From: Nitrososphaerota archaeon | Lineage (GTDB): Archaea; Thermoproteota; Nitrososphaeria; Nitrososphaerales; Gagatemarchaeaceae | Direction of reading: 5' to 3' | Assembly: GCA_027339745.1 (NCBI GenBank) | Contig: DAHWNW010000001.1 | Coordinates: forward strand, 62,001-126,000 | Length of the DNA: 64,000 nucleotides | Part shown: piece by piece, positions 8,756 to 17,124 of the stretch | How the letters are laid out: each line of letters begins with the position of its first letter | How positions within the stretch are numbered: the first letter of the stretch is position 1 | Notes under the pieces: generated by a model | What the model saw: the letters and a program-made list of their open reading frames with translations, nothing else | What the model was told of the DNA's origin: nothing | Databases searched by the model: none | Program-made: the position numbers and the translations under genes

Positions 8756-9652
8756 ATGGGCCAAGGCGAACAGGTCGCTTCCGTGGAGGCGCAGGGGTGC
8801 AGCCGCCCCGGGACCGTGGCCGCCCATCCCCCCGGTCGACGGAGCGCGGCCCTCCGCCCGGCCAGGCGGGCGCCCGAATTGAGGATCGACGTCTGCGTCC
8901 CCTCGCTGAGGCCGCTGCCGGGCGAGTTTACGCGCCACCTGGAAGAGGTCATCCCTGTCAACAGGATTGTGGTTGACTCCACGAAGGGGCGGGGGCGGTC
9001 GAGGCAGAAGCTCGTGGACCAGGTCGAGACCGAGTTCTTCGCCTTCATCGACACCGACGTCATCCTGATGCCGAACTGGTTCGGTGACGTCACCTCCGCG
9101 ATGACTGACAGGACAGGGGCGGTTGAAGGGAGGCAGTCCGCCGACACCGGGAACAGGGATGCAGACCATGTCCTTTCCGCGATGGGCTCGCTCAACAGGG
9201 CGCTAGGGAGGGAGGGGCCCCTCGACACCATAGACAGGGCGTTCACAGGGGCGACCCTGGTCCGGACAGCCGCAGTGCGGGGGATCAGGTTCCCCAACAT
9301 ACACTACTACGAAGACGAGTACATGCGCCTGTACATAGAGAAGAACGGGTACAAGTGGATAAGGACGCCAGGGGAGAACTACGTGCACAGGCTGTCCGGG
9401 CGGGACATGGCGGCCGAGACGTACGAGAGCGCGAAGTGCGGATACCTGCTGGGGCTGCTCACCCCAGCCGACCAGCTCAAAAGGCTCCTCCTCCAGGAGC
9501 CGTTCAAGGCCGCCTATATCCTCGCCAGGTCCGGAGACGTCGCGGCCGCCAGGCAGCTCATGAAGCGGAGGATAGATTCGACCAGGGGCGTCCTGCACGC
9601 CTACGTGCAGCACCTCAGCCTTGACGGCGCAGGATACGCCACCGAGAGCTAG
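8756..9652 (+). CDS. GT-A-fold glycosyltransferase, paralogue of the 13.6 kb gene
   Basis: The 298-residue protein has a low-complexity, Pro/Arg/Ala-rich N-terminus (about 40 residues) before the domain that begins LRIDVCVPSLRP. The DxD-like metal site is FAFIDTDVILMP, and EDEYMRLYIEKNGYKW resembles the GT2 acceptor region. A related protein lies at 13619-14533: both share the (I/L)DVC(I/V)P start, an AAVRGIR segment and the E-D-x-Y-x-R-L-Y motif. The in-frame codon at 8663 precedes the TATA box and is rejected as the start. Substrate is unknown; the setting indicates surface glycan assembly. Confidence 0.75.
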   Translation: MGQGEQVASVEAQGCSRPGTVAAHPPGRRSAALRPARRAPELRIDVCVPSLRPLPGEFTRHLEEVIPVNRIVVDSTKGRGRSRQKLVDQVETEFFAFIDTDVILMPNWFGDVTSAMTDRTGAVEGRQSADTGNRDADHVLSAMGSLNRALGREGPLDTIDRAFTGATLVRTAAVRGIRFPNIHYYEDEYMRLYIEKNGYKWIRTPGENYVHRLSGRDMAAETYESAKCGYLLGLLTPADQLKRLLLQEPFKAAYILARSGDVAAARQLMKRRIDSTRGVLHAYVQHLSLDGAGYATES

Positions 9653-9725
9653 CGAAGGCCCACCTCGGCCGGGGCCGCCGCTCGGGACGCGCCTGGCTGG
9701 AGACCCGGCGGCGGGCCAGAAGAAA

Positions 9726-9735
9726 CGTTTCTAAA
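9726..9735 (+). promoter_or_regulatory. TATA-like element before first sulfotransferase gene
   Basis: GTTTCTAAAG, with flanking bases, is similar to the element before the second sulfotransferase gene at 10880-10890 (both follow AAACGTT). The promoters appear to have been duplicated with the genes. Confidence 0.4.
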
Positions 9736-9761
9736 GCGTCGTGCCAACTCGTGCCACTGCC

Positions 9762-10733
9762 GTGACCGGAGCCGCCTCGGACTGGAAGCCCAACCTGTTC
9801 GTCCCAGGCTTCCCGAAGTGTGGCACGACCGCGCTATGCGACTACCTGAAGCAGAACCCCGAGGTGTACGTGATGAGCCCGAAGGAGCCGAACACTCTGG
9901 TAGAAGGCGAGAGGATGCCCCGGTGGGGGCCGAGACAGGTCAGACTGATGCGGCCGTATTATCCGATCCTGGACTTCAAAGCGTACAAGAGGCAGTTCGA
10001 ACGGCACCGGGACGTCCGATACAGGGCCGAAGGGTCCCAGAACTACATCTTCCCCCCTCGGTTTCCGGCGAAGCTGAAGAGCTTCTCCCCCGACGCGAAG
10101 CTCCTCTTCATGATACGGGAGCAGAAGAGCAGGCTCGTCAGCATGTACTACTTCCTCTACACAGAGCATGGAGAACCGGACTTCATCAGGTGGGCGAGCG
10201 AACGCCTTGAGCCGGAGGTCGACAAGTTTCTCTTTCGGAGGAAGCTCGCTAGCTTCCACGCCCTCTTCGGAGACGCCATGAGGGTGATCCGAAACGAGGC
10301 ACTGGAGCGGTCCCCTCAACCGACGATGGACGAGGTGTTCGAGTTCCTTGGCGTAGCCAAGGTCAAGGTGGACAGGGTCAGCTCGAAGGTGGGGGAGCTG
10401 AAGTCGCTGAGTCCGACGCAGAGGGCCGCTCGGTCGAAGCGCGCCCGGTTCGTCCGGGACGTCCGCCTGCCTGCCACCTACCTTTGGAACGTCGCCGACC
10501 CTGGACGGAGCTCTCCGGCTCTGAACCGCCTTTTCCAGCTACACCCGCTGAGGAGGATGATGAGAGGGGAGAGCGAGCAGAGGAGCAACCCTGTAGCCCG
10601 CCGAGTCGACGGGCTCCCTGAAGAGGGCAAGATCCCGCCGGGGCTGGCGGAGAAGCTCGACGAAGACTACGCCGAGACCGTCGGATTCTGCAGGGACAGG
10701 CACCTGCTCTTGGCGGACGGCGGTCGCGACTGA
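9762..10733 (+). CDS. PAPS-dependent sulfotransferase, copy 1
   Basis: The 323-residue protein has the 5'-phosphosulfate-binding loop PGFPKCGTT (residues 15-23) characteristic of sulfotransferases using 3'-phosphoadenosine 5'-phosphosulfate. The 3'-phosphate-binding region corresponds to LLFMIREQKSRLVSMYY. It would transfer sulfate to a hydroxyl or amino group, here probably on a sugar. I chose the GTG at 9762, because it gives the same N-terminus length as the paralogue (xxDWKPNLFVPG) and sits 30 bases after the TATA element; GTG at 9741 is too close to that element. The first 40 codons are identical at DNA level to copy 2, while the rest is diverged. Confidence 0.85.
   Translation: MTGAASDWKPNLFVPGFPKCGTTALCDYLKQNPEVYVMSPKEPNTLVEGERMPRWGPRQVRLMRPYYPILDFKAYKRQFERHRDVRYRAEGSQNYIFPPRFPAKLKSFSPDAKLLFMIREQKSRLVSMYYFLYTEHGEPDFIRWASERLEPEVDKFLFRRKLASFHALFGDAMRVIRNEALERSPQPTMDEVFEFLGVAKVKVDRVSSKVGELKSLSPTQRAARSKRARFVRDVRLPATYLWNVADPGRSSPALNRLFQLHPLRRMMRGESEQRSNPVARRVDGLPEEGKIPPGLAEKLDEDYAETVGFCRDRHLLLADGGRD
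9779..9900 (+). repeat. 122-bp perfect direct repeat, copy 1
   Basis: These bases are identical to 10945-11066. They encode the PAPS-binding segment from DWKPNLF to PKEPNTL of the first sulfotransferase. Identity stops abruptly at both edges. Confidence 0.95.
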
Positions 10734-10880
10734 AGGGGCTGGAAGGCAGACGAGCGCCTCTTGGCGGAGCCGGGGGTTTAGGGGAGCGGATGAAGGGCCC
10801 GCCCGCCGGAGCCTTCGATTCACGCAGCGGTACGACTGAGGGCGCCGGCCAGAGACGCCGCATGCGCAGAGCCGGAAAAC

Positions 10881-10890
10881 GTTTTCAAAG
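10881..10890 (+). promoter_or_regulatory. TATA-like element before second sulfotransferase gene
   Basis: GTTTTCAAAG lies in the same AAACGTT context as the element before copy 1. Transcription would start near 10912, leaving a leader of about 25 bases. Confidence 0.4.
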
Positions 10891-10936
10891 GCGTGGCGCC
10901 ATCGTGCCTGCTGGATTGAACAGGAGCGCCTGAGAG

Positions 10937-11890
10937 ATGGGCCAGGACTGGAAGCCCAACCTGTTCGTCCCAGGCTTCCCGAAGTGTGGCACGACCGCGC
11001 TATGCGACTACCTGAAGCAGAACCCCGAGGTGTACGTGATGAGCCCGAAGGAGCCGAACACTCTGGCGATAGGCATCGACCTCCCGGCATGGGCCAGGGA
11101 CCACCATCAGCTGAAGAGGCCGTACTTCACCTACCTTGACATGGACCAGTACCGCGGGCAGCTCGAAAGGAGGGGAGGGTTCAGATTCCGGGTCGACGGG
11201 AGCCAATCATACATATGGCCCCCTGAGTTCCCGCAGCGGCTTTGGCGGTTCGCTCCAGGGGCGAAGCTCCTGTTCATGATAAGGGAGCAGAAGGAAAGGC
11301 TGCTGAGTCTCTACTTTCATGGCTTCACCTATCACCTTGAAGCGGACTTCGGCCGCTGGATAGAAAGGAGGTTCAGGCCGCAGGCCCGCCCCTTCTTCTT
11401 CAAGGAGATGCTGACTTCTTACCATCAGCTGTTCGGAGACGCCGTGAGGGTGGTGGACAACGGGTCCCTTTCGGACCGTCCGACTCAGGTGATGCGCGAA
11501 GTGTTCGAGTTCCTCGGCGTGGGGGAGGCGGAGGTCGAGCCGCTGCGCTCGAACATGGGGAAGCTGAAGTCACTAGACGAGGGAGAGCGGAGGACCGCAG
11601 CGCCATATCTCAGGCTCACCAGGACGGTGATGGCCCCGGCCAAGTACTTCCTCAACTTGGCGGATCCTGAGGGGAAGGCGCCGCTCCGGAAAGCCCTCGG
11701 GGAGCTCAACCCGCTGAGGAGGATTGGAGGATACCAGACGAGCCCAGGGAAGGCGAGGGGACCTGCGACAGGCGGCGCAGCGGCGACGGGGAAAATCCCG
11801 GCGGACCTTGCTTCCCAGCTGGACGACGACTACGCAGCCACCCTGGAGTACTGCAGGGCGGAACACCTCTTGTTGGGAGCCGGCGGGTGA
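10937..11890 (+). CDS. PAPS-dependent sulfotransferase, copy 2
   Basis: The 317-residue paralogue of the preceding gene begins MGQDWKPNLFVPG and has the same PKCGTT phosphosulfate loop. LLFMIREQKERLLSLYF forms the 3'-phosphate region, and the C-terminus has a related KIPADLASQLDDDYAATLEYC segment. Outside the 122-bp identical block the two proteins differ at many positions, including the central region expected to bind the acceptor. They may therefore sulfate different sugars or positions. It lies on the same strand as copy 1 with 203 bases between. Confidence 0.85.
   Translation: MGQDWKPNLFVPGFPKCGTTALCDYLKQNPEVYVMSPKEPNTLAIGIDLPAWARDHHQLKRPYFTYLDMDQYRGQLERRGGFRFRVDGSQSYIWPPEFPQRLWRFAPGAKLLFMIREQKERLLSLYFHGFTYHLEADFGRWIERRFRPQARPFFFKEMLTSYHQLFGDAVRVVDNGSLSDRPTQVMREVFEFLGVGEAEVEPLRSNMGKLKSLDEGERRTAAPYLRLTRTVMAPAKYFLNLADPEGKAPLRKALGELNPLRRIGGYQTSPGKARGPATGGAAATGKIPADLASQLDDDYAATLEYCRAEHLLLGAGG
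10945..11066 (+). repeat. 122-bp perfect direct repeat, copy 2
   Basis: Identical to 9779-9900, including all synonymous positions. The repeat period is 1166 bases. Flanking coding sequence is only moderately similar. Confidence 0.95.
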
Positions 11891-11953
11891 GCGCTCGCTC
11901 CGAGCCGGGCGGCTCGACCGCGGGACGGGTGGTTCGGCCCGGATGCGCTCGGG

Positions 11954-13441
11954 CTAACTGTAGACGATTCGTGGGATCCTCGCTATGCGCTCTCGGGAAC
12001 GCTTGTCCACAGAAGCGAGGAGGCCGAAATAGGCGCACATCCCCAGAGCCACCAGCAAGATGAGCCTGAACCCATAGTCGATGGTCGGCATCCCGGCGGC
12101 CAGGAAGTATGGGACGGCCAGTCTGATCACGACGGCCATGAAGACGGCCGACCCCGAGTAGTAGACCAGAGGCTTCATCGTGCCTGCGAAGGGCGCCAGG
12201 CCAAGTCTTCTGAGCTTGATGGACGCGAAAGCCGCGAGAAGGACGAGCTGATCCAGCGCCCACAGCGTTATGATGAACGGGTACGAGTATCCCAACCCTC
12301 CCCCCACGTATACTATAGCCACCACGCTCGCGATATAGGAGACGCCGTACACCAAGTTGACCGACGGGACGAAGAAGAGCGACCCCCTCAGAAGGTTCCT
12401 GTGCCTGTTCCCCTCAGCTATGTCCGAGGTGTCCTTGCCCATGAGGGAGTAGTCCAGGAGTATGAAGATTGCGTTCGCCAGGGCCCCGAAGGCGAGGAGA
12501 ACGAGCGGGACCGAGGTCACGACGTACTGCTTGGAGAGAAGATACAGGAAATCTGGAGAGAGCGCCGCGACCCCGACAGCCATAGGGACGCCGACCATCA
12601 TCATCAGGTCGAACAGGGACCCGATCATACGCTCCCCACCCCCCCGGAGGAGCATCGGGTAGAGGGCATAGGAGAGGTATCGCGAGTACCCGACCATCGA
12701 AGCTATGACGAACGCTGCCTGGAAGTATCCCGTGAGCACGTACCCCCCGGTCACAAGGAACACCGCGTATGTGTCGGCTAGCGTGACTATCGCGGGGACG
12801 GAGTCGAACAGCGGGAGCCACGCGCTCTTGAGCCACATCTTGAGCTGGCCGAAGGAGAACGACCCCTCGAACGTCCCCCTGGCGAAGTAGGTCCCCAGCC
12901 CTGCCTGGACTACGTTGGAGAGGGACAACGAAAGCAGCACCCCGGGGAGGCCCCAGCCGAGGACGAAGATCAGGAGGTATCCGACCGCGAGCTTCGACGC
13001 CTCGGTGGAGAGGAGGGTGTATGCGGTCGCCTGCGGCCTGTGGACCGAGAGTATGGCGTTCGCGGTCCGGTACCAGTACGCCACCGGGACCAAGGCCAGG
13101 GCCGAGAAGAAGAGCGAGGCGCTCGACGCGATCGCGCTCCCTCCCGCAAGGGCGAAGAGGGCGAAGACAGCGCACCCGCCGAGCGACAGGTAGAGATTGC
13201 CCACTATCGCGGTCTTCCCGAACTTCCCGCCTCTTCCGGTATCCCGCGGTATCCAGTAGCTTATCACCGAGACCGGGTACCCCGCGAAGGCGACGACGTC
13301 TGTGACGACCTCCAAGAGGCCGAACTGCGAAGTCGTCAGGCGGTGCGTCACCATCGTTGTGAACACGAGGCCGGTGACTATGCTGATCATCCACGCCCCG
13401 AAGACGACAGCCCCGGTGCGGCGTGGAGCTATCCCTGCCAC
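11954..13441 (-). CDS. Wzx-like polysaccharide flippase (MOP superfamily)
   Basis: The 495-residue, very hydrophobic protein has roughly 12-14 predicted membrane segments. Its N-terminus (GAVVFGAWMISIVTGLVF, then TTSQFGLLEVVTD) is typical of polysaccharide biosynthesis/oligosaccharide flippases. It would move lipid-linked glycan units across the cytoplasmic membrane. The GTG start lies 177 bases from the divergent glycosyltransferase start, so a regulatory region is between them. It is the only candidate exporter in the glycan locus. Confidence 0.82.
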   Translation of the reverse strand: MAGIAPRRTGAVVFGAWMISIVTGLVFTTMVTHRLTTSQFGLLEVVTDVVAFAGYPVSVISYWIPRDTGRGGKFGKTAIVGNLYLSLGGCAVFALFALAGGSAIASSASLFFSALALVPVAYWYRTANAILSVHRPQATAYTLLSTEASKLAVGYLLIFVLGWGLPGVLLSLSLSNVVQAGLGTYFARGTFEGSFSFGQLKMWLKSAWLPLFDSVPAIVTLADTYAVFLVTGGYVLTGYFQAAFVIASMVGYSRYLSYALYPMLLRGGGERMIGSLFDLMMMVGVPMAVGVAALSPDFLYLLSKQYVVTSVPLVLLAFGALANAIFILLDYSLMGKDTSDIAEGNRHRNLLRGSLFFVPSVNLVYGVSYIASVVAIVYVGGGLGYSYPFIITLWALDQLVLLAAFASIKLRRLGLAPFAGTMKPLVYYSGSAVFMAVVIRLAVPYFLAAGMPTIDYGFRLILLVALGMCAYFGLLASVDKRSRERIARIPRIVYS

Positions 13442-13618
13442 TATGGCCCTGACACCCTGGCAGGCCTGGAGCTTCCGGGCGCCAACCCTCCGTCCCTCCT
13501 ACGTGACCGCTATTTTCCTTTCCTGATGCCGCCGGTCATGGGCCTTGACAGAGCCGTGCGGGGGGTCGTGCCTCTCCTGGAATCAGGAGAGGACCACTCA
13601 AGGCCCCGGCACCCAACA

Positions 13619-14533
13619 ATGGTTATGAATGTCGGCGTCTGCTCTTTGACGGCTTTGGAACGCTCTTCAGACGGGGCGCCCCTGGGGTCGCTTGGTTCAT
13701 CACGAGACGTGTCGCCCGCCCGTGCCACCCCTGCGGCGCCACCGATGACGCCGTTGGCCCCGCCGAGCCGGAGGGCGCTGCGCCTTGCCGAGCCGGCCAG
13801 GAGGAGCGTCCCGGCCCCTTCCCCTCAGGTCCCGGGAGCCCCTGAAGAGAAGGAGGCGCGGGAAGTCCTTGACGTGTGCATCCCCACTCTCCATGGCGCC
13901 TCCGTGAGGCTGATGGAAGACATCAGGCGCTTCTTCCCGGGGAGCCGCGTGCTCACAGAGGTGGGACGACCGAGGTGGGCGGCACGGCAAGCTCTCATAG
14001 ACAGGGTGGAGTCGGACTGGTTCGTTTTCACTGACGACGACAACAGGCTCACGCGGGGGATAATGGAAGACGCGTCAGCGCTGATGAAAGACGGCAGGGT
14101 AGGCGCGGTCACCTTCCACGGCAAGGATCTAGACCCGAGGTGGCCCTCGTACGGGCAAGGCCCTATGGGGCTCACCCTGATACGGGTCGCAGCCGTGAGG
14201 GGGATCCGCATCCCCCCGATGATTTCTGGCGAGGACAGCTACATCCGCCTGTACGTCGGCAAGATGGGCTACAGATGGATGGAGCTGCCGGGCCCCTACT
14301 ATGAACACCACCGCCTGAGGACTTTCAGAGACGGCTACGAGCGCGGGTTCTGGGGGTACGCCATCGGGAGCGTAAGGCTCAGGACCGAGATACCTTACAT
14401 CTTGTTTCTCTGGCCACTGAGGGTCCTCAAGGACCGCCCCCGCTACTTCTTCTTCTGCATGGCGAGGAGGCTGAACATAATACGCGGGGCGGTCCACGCG
14501 CGGCTGGTCGGCGTAGCAGAGAGGGTCCGTTGA
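13619..14533 (+). CDS. GT-A-fold glycosyltransferase, paralogue of the 8.8 kb gene
   Basis: The protein is about 304 residues from the ATG at 13619. The catalytic domain begins LDVCIPTLHG near residue 82, and FVFTDDDNRL supplies the DxD-type metal site. AAVRGIRIPP and GEDSYIRLYVGKMGYRW match the 8756-9652 protein. The first 80 residues are Ser/Pro/Arg/Ala-rich and look unstructured; the ATG at 13745 (MTPLAPPSRRAL) is an alternative start. The frame stays open back to 13040, but that part is antisense to the flippase and is rejected. The stop overlaps the next start (TTGA). Confidence 0.72.
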   Translation: MVMNVGVCSLTALERSSDGAPLGSLGSSRDVSPARATPAAPPMTPLAPPSRRALRLAEPARRSVPAPSPQVPGAPEEKEAREVLDVCIPTLHGASVRLMEDIRRFFPGSRVLTEVGRPRWAARQALIDRVESDWFVFTDDDNRLTRGIMEDASALMKDGRVGAVTFHGKDLDPRWPSYGQGPMGLTLIRVAAVRGIRIPPMISGEDSYIRLYVGKMGYRWMELPGPYYEHHRLRTFRDGYERGFWGYAIGSVRLRTEIPYILFLWPLRVLKDRPRYFFFCMARRLNIIRGAVHARLVGVAERVR

Positions 14534-15279
14534 TAGCACGCATCAGAAACGGCCTGGCTATGCTCTCTCCTGCCCTCGGCTACGGGCTCGACATCGAGAG
14601 GGGGGGAACCACCGCCTTCCTAATCACGGTAGACTATGACACTGCCCAGAAGGCAGACTCGGAGGAAGCCCACATAGAAGGTGCCCGCCTGATTCTCGAC
14701 CTTTCGAGGAGGTTCGAGGTTCCCGTGACGTGGGCGGTGTGCGGAGAGAGGGCAGACCGCGACATCTCTCTCTTCGAGGAGGTCAAGGCGAGCCTCGGAG
14801 AACTTGCGTACCACACCTATTCGCATCGTCTGATACCCCAGATGAGCTCAGAGGAGCTGCAGGAGGACCACCGGAGATGGGTCGCGCTCGTCGGGAGGAG
14901 CCCGACGTCGCTGGTCTTTCCGCACAACGAGGAAGGCATGTTCCCTGAGCTCGTCAGGCTCGGTTTCAAGGCGTTCCGACCTCGGGCTCATAGGGTGGGG
15001 ATCCCCTACGCGAGCCAGGGGATGGTGGCGGTCCCCCCGGTGACCGCGTTCGGGCCCGACACGGACTACCGGGTGCTCCTCTCCTATGTGGGGCTCTGCA
15101 GAAGATACGGTGCGGTCGCCCATTTCTGGACGCACCCCTGCAACGCGAAGCGAGCTCAGGCCGAACCGCTCTTCCGCGCCGCGGCGGACTTCGAAAGGAA
15201 GACCCTGAGCCAGTTCGCTCTCGAAACCCAGGACCGCCTCGAAGCGAGGAGCGACGGGGTCGCGCGCCTCGGGGGGTAG
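14530..15279 (+). CDS. NodB-type polysaccharide deacetylase family protein
   Basis: The 249-residue protein shows CE4 motifs. TVDYD (D35, D37) supplies the catalytic base and a metal ligand, AYHTYSH (H95, H99) the metal-binding HxxxH, and LVFPHNE the third motif. Family members remove N- or O-acetyl groups from sugars. No signal peptide is clear, so it may act on lipid-linked precursors inside the cell. TTG at 14530 overlaps the stop of the glycosyltransferase gene by four bases, which implies coupling and a shared substrate pathway. Freed amino groups could be targets for the nearby sulfotransferases (inference). Confidence 0.82.
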   Translation: MIARIRNGLAMLSPALGYGLDIERGGTTAFLITVDYDTAQKADSEEAHIEGARLILDLSRRFEVPVTWAVCGERADRDISLFEEVKASLGELAYHTYSHRLIPQMSSEELQEDHRRWVALVGRSPTSLVFPHNEEGMFPELVRLGFKAFRPRAHRVGIPYASQGMVAVPPVTAFGPDTDYRVLLSYVGLCRRYGAVAHFWTHPCNAKRAQAEPLFRAAADFERKTLSQFALETQDRLEARSDGVARLGG

Positions 15280-15517
15280 GCGCGCTCGGTCGCAGAGGGG
15301 GCGTGCTAGTCCGCGGGACGATGACGTCTGGATGCGGGACAGGCGGCGCGTACGAGTTTCGGCAGGAACTACCTCTGCCTACGTCGGGTCGGTCCGCCTG
15401 CGTCCGGGGGGCGAGGATCGCCCAAGGCTATCCATGACAGCGCTCATATGAAACGAACACAGAGAAGAGGCTACTGCCAGAAAGCGGAGGGTGCCCGCCG
15501 TGTCGGGGGTCTCTTGT

Positions 15518-15790
15518 CTACGCCTTCGCGGTTTCGTCCTTGCTCGCCTGAGCGGGCGCGGCGGGGGTCGAAGGCGGCGTGTCAGGGATGTCAGTTATAG
15601 GCTCAGGCGGAGGGGTCGTCGCCATCGTGTATCCGATCCAAGCAAGGATCGCAAGGAGGACAAGGACCGCTACGAAGGCCGTGATCTCCAGCACGACCAG
15701 CGGGAAGTAGAATATCAACAGGCCGTACACGATTATGCCGATAACGCTGCCTGCGAAGATACCGCCGCCTATTGCCCTATCGTTGGCCAT
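15518..15790 (-). CDS. Small two-helix membrane protein with Pro-rich tail
   Basis: The 90-residue protein starts MANDRAIGGGIFAG and has two hydrophobic stretches (about 10-30 and 34-55). A Thr/Pro-rich, charged tail follows (TTPPPEPITDIPDTPPSTP). I prefer the ATG at 15790, because a TATA box at 15818-15826 predicts transcription from about 15795; the GTG at 15805 would lie upstream of that. The function is not recognised. The tail is probably cytoplasmic or exposed and could be an anchor or interaction segment. Confidence 0.65.
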   Translation of the reverse strand: MANDRAIGGGIFAGSVIGIIVYGLLIFYFPLVVLEITAFVAVLVLLAILAWIGYTMATTPPPEPITDIPDTPPSTPAAPAQASKDETAKA

Positions 15791-15817
15791 GAAGCGGGCC
15801 TCCACCCTGAAGGCGCA

Positions 15818-15826
15818 GATATAACG
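15818..15826 (-). promoter_or_regulatory. TATA box before small membrane protein gene
   Basis: On the minus strand CGTTATATC is centred about 32 bases from the ATG at 15790. Confidence 0.5.
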
Positions 15827-16125
15827 GTTGTGGGGGCGAGGATAGGATTTCCTGCGCGTTGAGGGCCGTCCGGAAGGGGAGCCTAGGTTCGTGGGAGGCG
15901 GTTCCCTGCGGGGGAAATCTGGTCGAGCGGCCTGGCCGCGAATACGGCGAGAGCCCCGACGACCCTCAGCGGCGTCGGCGATGATGGGTCTGGCGTGTCA
16001 GAAAAGATTCGCCGGGGGCGCACCGGCCCCGCGGTCAGGTTCGGGGGAGCGACGGCGCCCTCCTAAGCCCGCTCGCATCGATGGCCGGGGCCCCTGGTAT
16101 GGAGCCTGCTTTGAGCGGGACGGCT
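15827..16125. other. No convincing gene
   Basis: Together with the promoter at 15818-15826 this forms a gap of about 320 bases between two minus-strand genes. I see only short, unlike frames and no RNA gene. It includes whatever terminates transcription downstream of the DUF5679-like gene. Confidence 0.4.
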
Positions 16126-16266
16126 CTACTTCCCGGTGATTCGGAACAGGGTTGTCCCGCAGGACGAGCACTTGCCTCTGATGGCGTGGCGCCCGTTCTT
16201 GAAGGTGACTTCCTTCGGCGAGTCGATTTCCCTGCTCTTCTTCTCTTTGACGCAATAGGCGTTCAT
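16126..16266 (-). CDS. DUF5679-like zinc-ribbon miniprotein
   Basis: The 46-residue protein MNAYCVKEKKSREIDSPK... ends with CSSCGTTLFRITGK, matching the small DUF5679 family (usually YCVKC ... GxCPxCGTxxFRI). The first CxxC of that family is broken here: residue 8 is Glu, leaving C5, C33 and C36. A standard four-cysteine zinc site is therefore incomplete. A longer upstream reading in the same frame is not supported; the domain starts at this ATG. Function of the family is unknown. Confidence 0.65.
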   Translation of the reverse strand: MNAYCVKEKKSREIDSPKEVTFKNGRHAIRGKCSSCGTTLFRITGK

Positions 16267-16668
16267 GGGCCTGTAAACGCGTCGGTGGGCGATATCATGA
16301 CATGGGCCGCATGAATTCAACCATCGTGATAACATGTCTTGACCAAAGACCGGCGGGAGGGCGACCATCTCGGGCCCCCGGTACCGCCGAAAACGATGAG
16401 GAGAGGGACCTGGACCACCGCCCTTGCCGGGACGGACCCTCAGCCCCATGTTCGATCGGCGATGAGTGGAGGAAGAGCGTCCATGAAGGCGGAGCGCTCT
16501 GTCGCCTCCGAAGTTGTGAGGGAGGACATCGGACAAAAGGCGCCGGCCCTGCGCCCACCGGGAGTCGTGCCGCGAGCTGTCGAAGCCTTTCAGAGGAGAG
16601 AAGCCCCCTACGCGGGGGGGACGCCAGATGCTCAAACCTAATCAGGGAGGCGGCCCCAAGCGCCGCAG
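16267..16668. other. Intergenic region, no convincing gene
   Basis: About 400 bases lie between a minus-strand and a plus-strand gene. Open frames here have composition-driven sequences with no recognisable domain. The far right (CTCAAACCTAATCAGG near 16640) may hold the TATA box of the hemerythrin-like gene. Confidence 0.4.
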
Positions 16669-17124
16669 ATGGAAGGTGAGGGAGGCGCTGCCTTCAGACC
16701 CCGCGAGATGGGCGTCGGCGCTCTGGTGAGGAAGTTGGCGGAGGAGCATGCGTTGATGAGCGATGCCCTCGAGCGCGCGAAGGAAGCGTCGAAGAGAGGG
16801 GACATCAGCGCCGTGAGCCGTGAGCTCCAGGCGATCGACCCGGTCTTCAGGCAGCACATAGCAGACGAAGAGGCGCAGATCCTCGGTCTCCTGGTGCGAG
16901 AGCTAGGACGACAGGGGGCGGCGGAGGCGATCAGGGTCTTCCAGCAGCATCAGCCGATGTACAGGCTCATGTTGAAAGTTAAGGAACTGGCATCGAAGCC
17001 TTCTGAGGAGCTGCGAGAAGGCGGGGACAGCCTGGCGGAGCTCTTCGAGGCGCACGCTAGGGCCGAGGAGACGCGGGTGTTCCCCGTGGCCGCCGCGCTG
17101 GGGGGCGCTGAGCGTTCTTCCTGA
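16669..17124 (+). CDS. Hemerythrin-like (HHE) domain protein
   Basis: The 151-residue helical protein has histidine/acidic pairs spaced as in HHE cation-binding domains: EEHALM, FRQHIADEEAQI, QQHQPMYRLM and FEAHARAEETRVFP. Such proteins bind a di-iron centre and sense or scavenge oxygen, nitric oxide or iron; some act in stress responses. ATG at 16669 follows a TATA-like element by about 28 bases; ATG at 16708 is an alternative. The last 68 bases overlap the 3' end of the convergent thioesterase gene. Confidence 0.75.
   Translation: MEGEGGAAFRPREMGVGALVRKLAEEHALMSDALERAKEASKRGDISAVSRELQAIDPVFRQHIADEEAQILGLLVRELGRQGAAEAIRVFQQHQPMYRLMLKVKELASKPSEELREGGDSLAELFEAHARAEETRVFPVAAALGGAERSS

Noticed and set aside
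13040-13618. In-frame upstream extension of the 13.6 kb glycosyltransferase
   Set aside because: It runs antisense through the start and N-terminus of the flippase gene and has no homology-like features.
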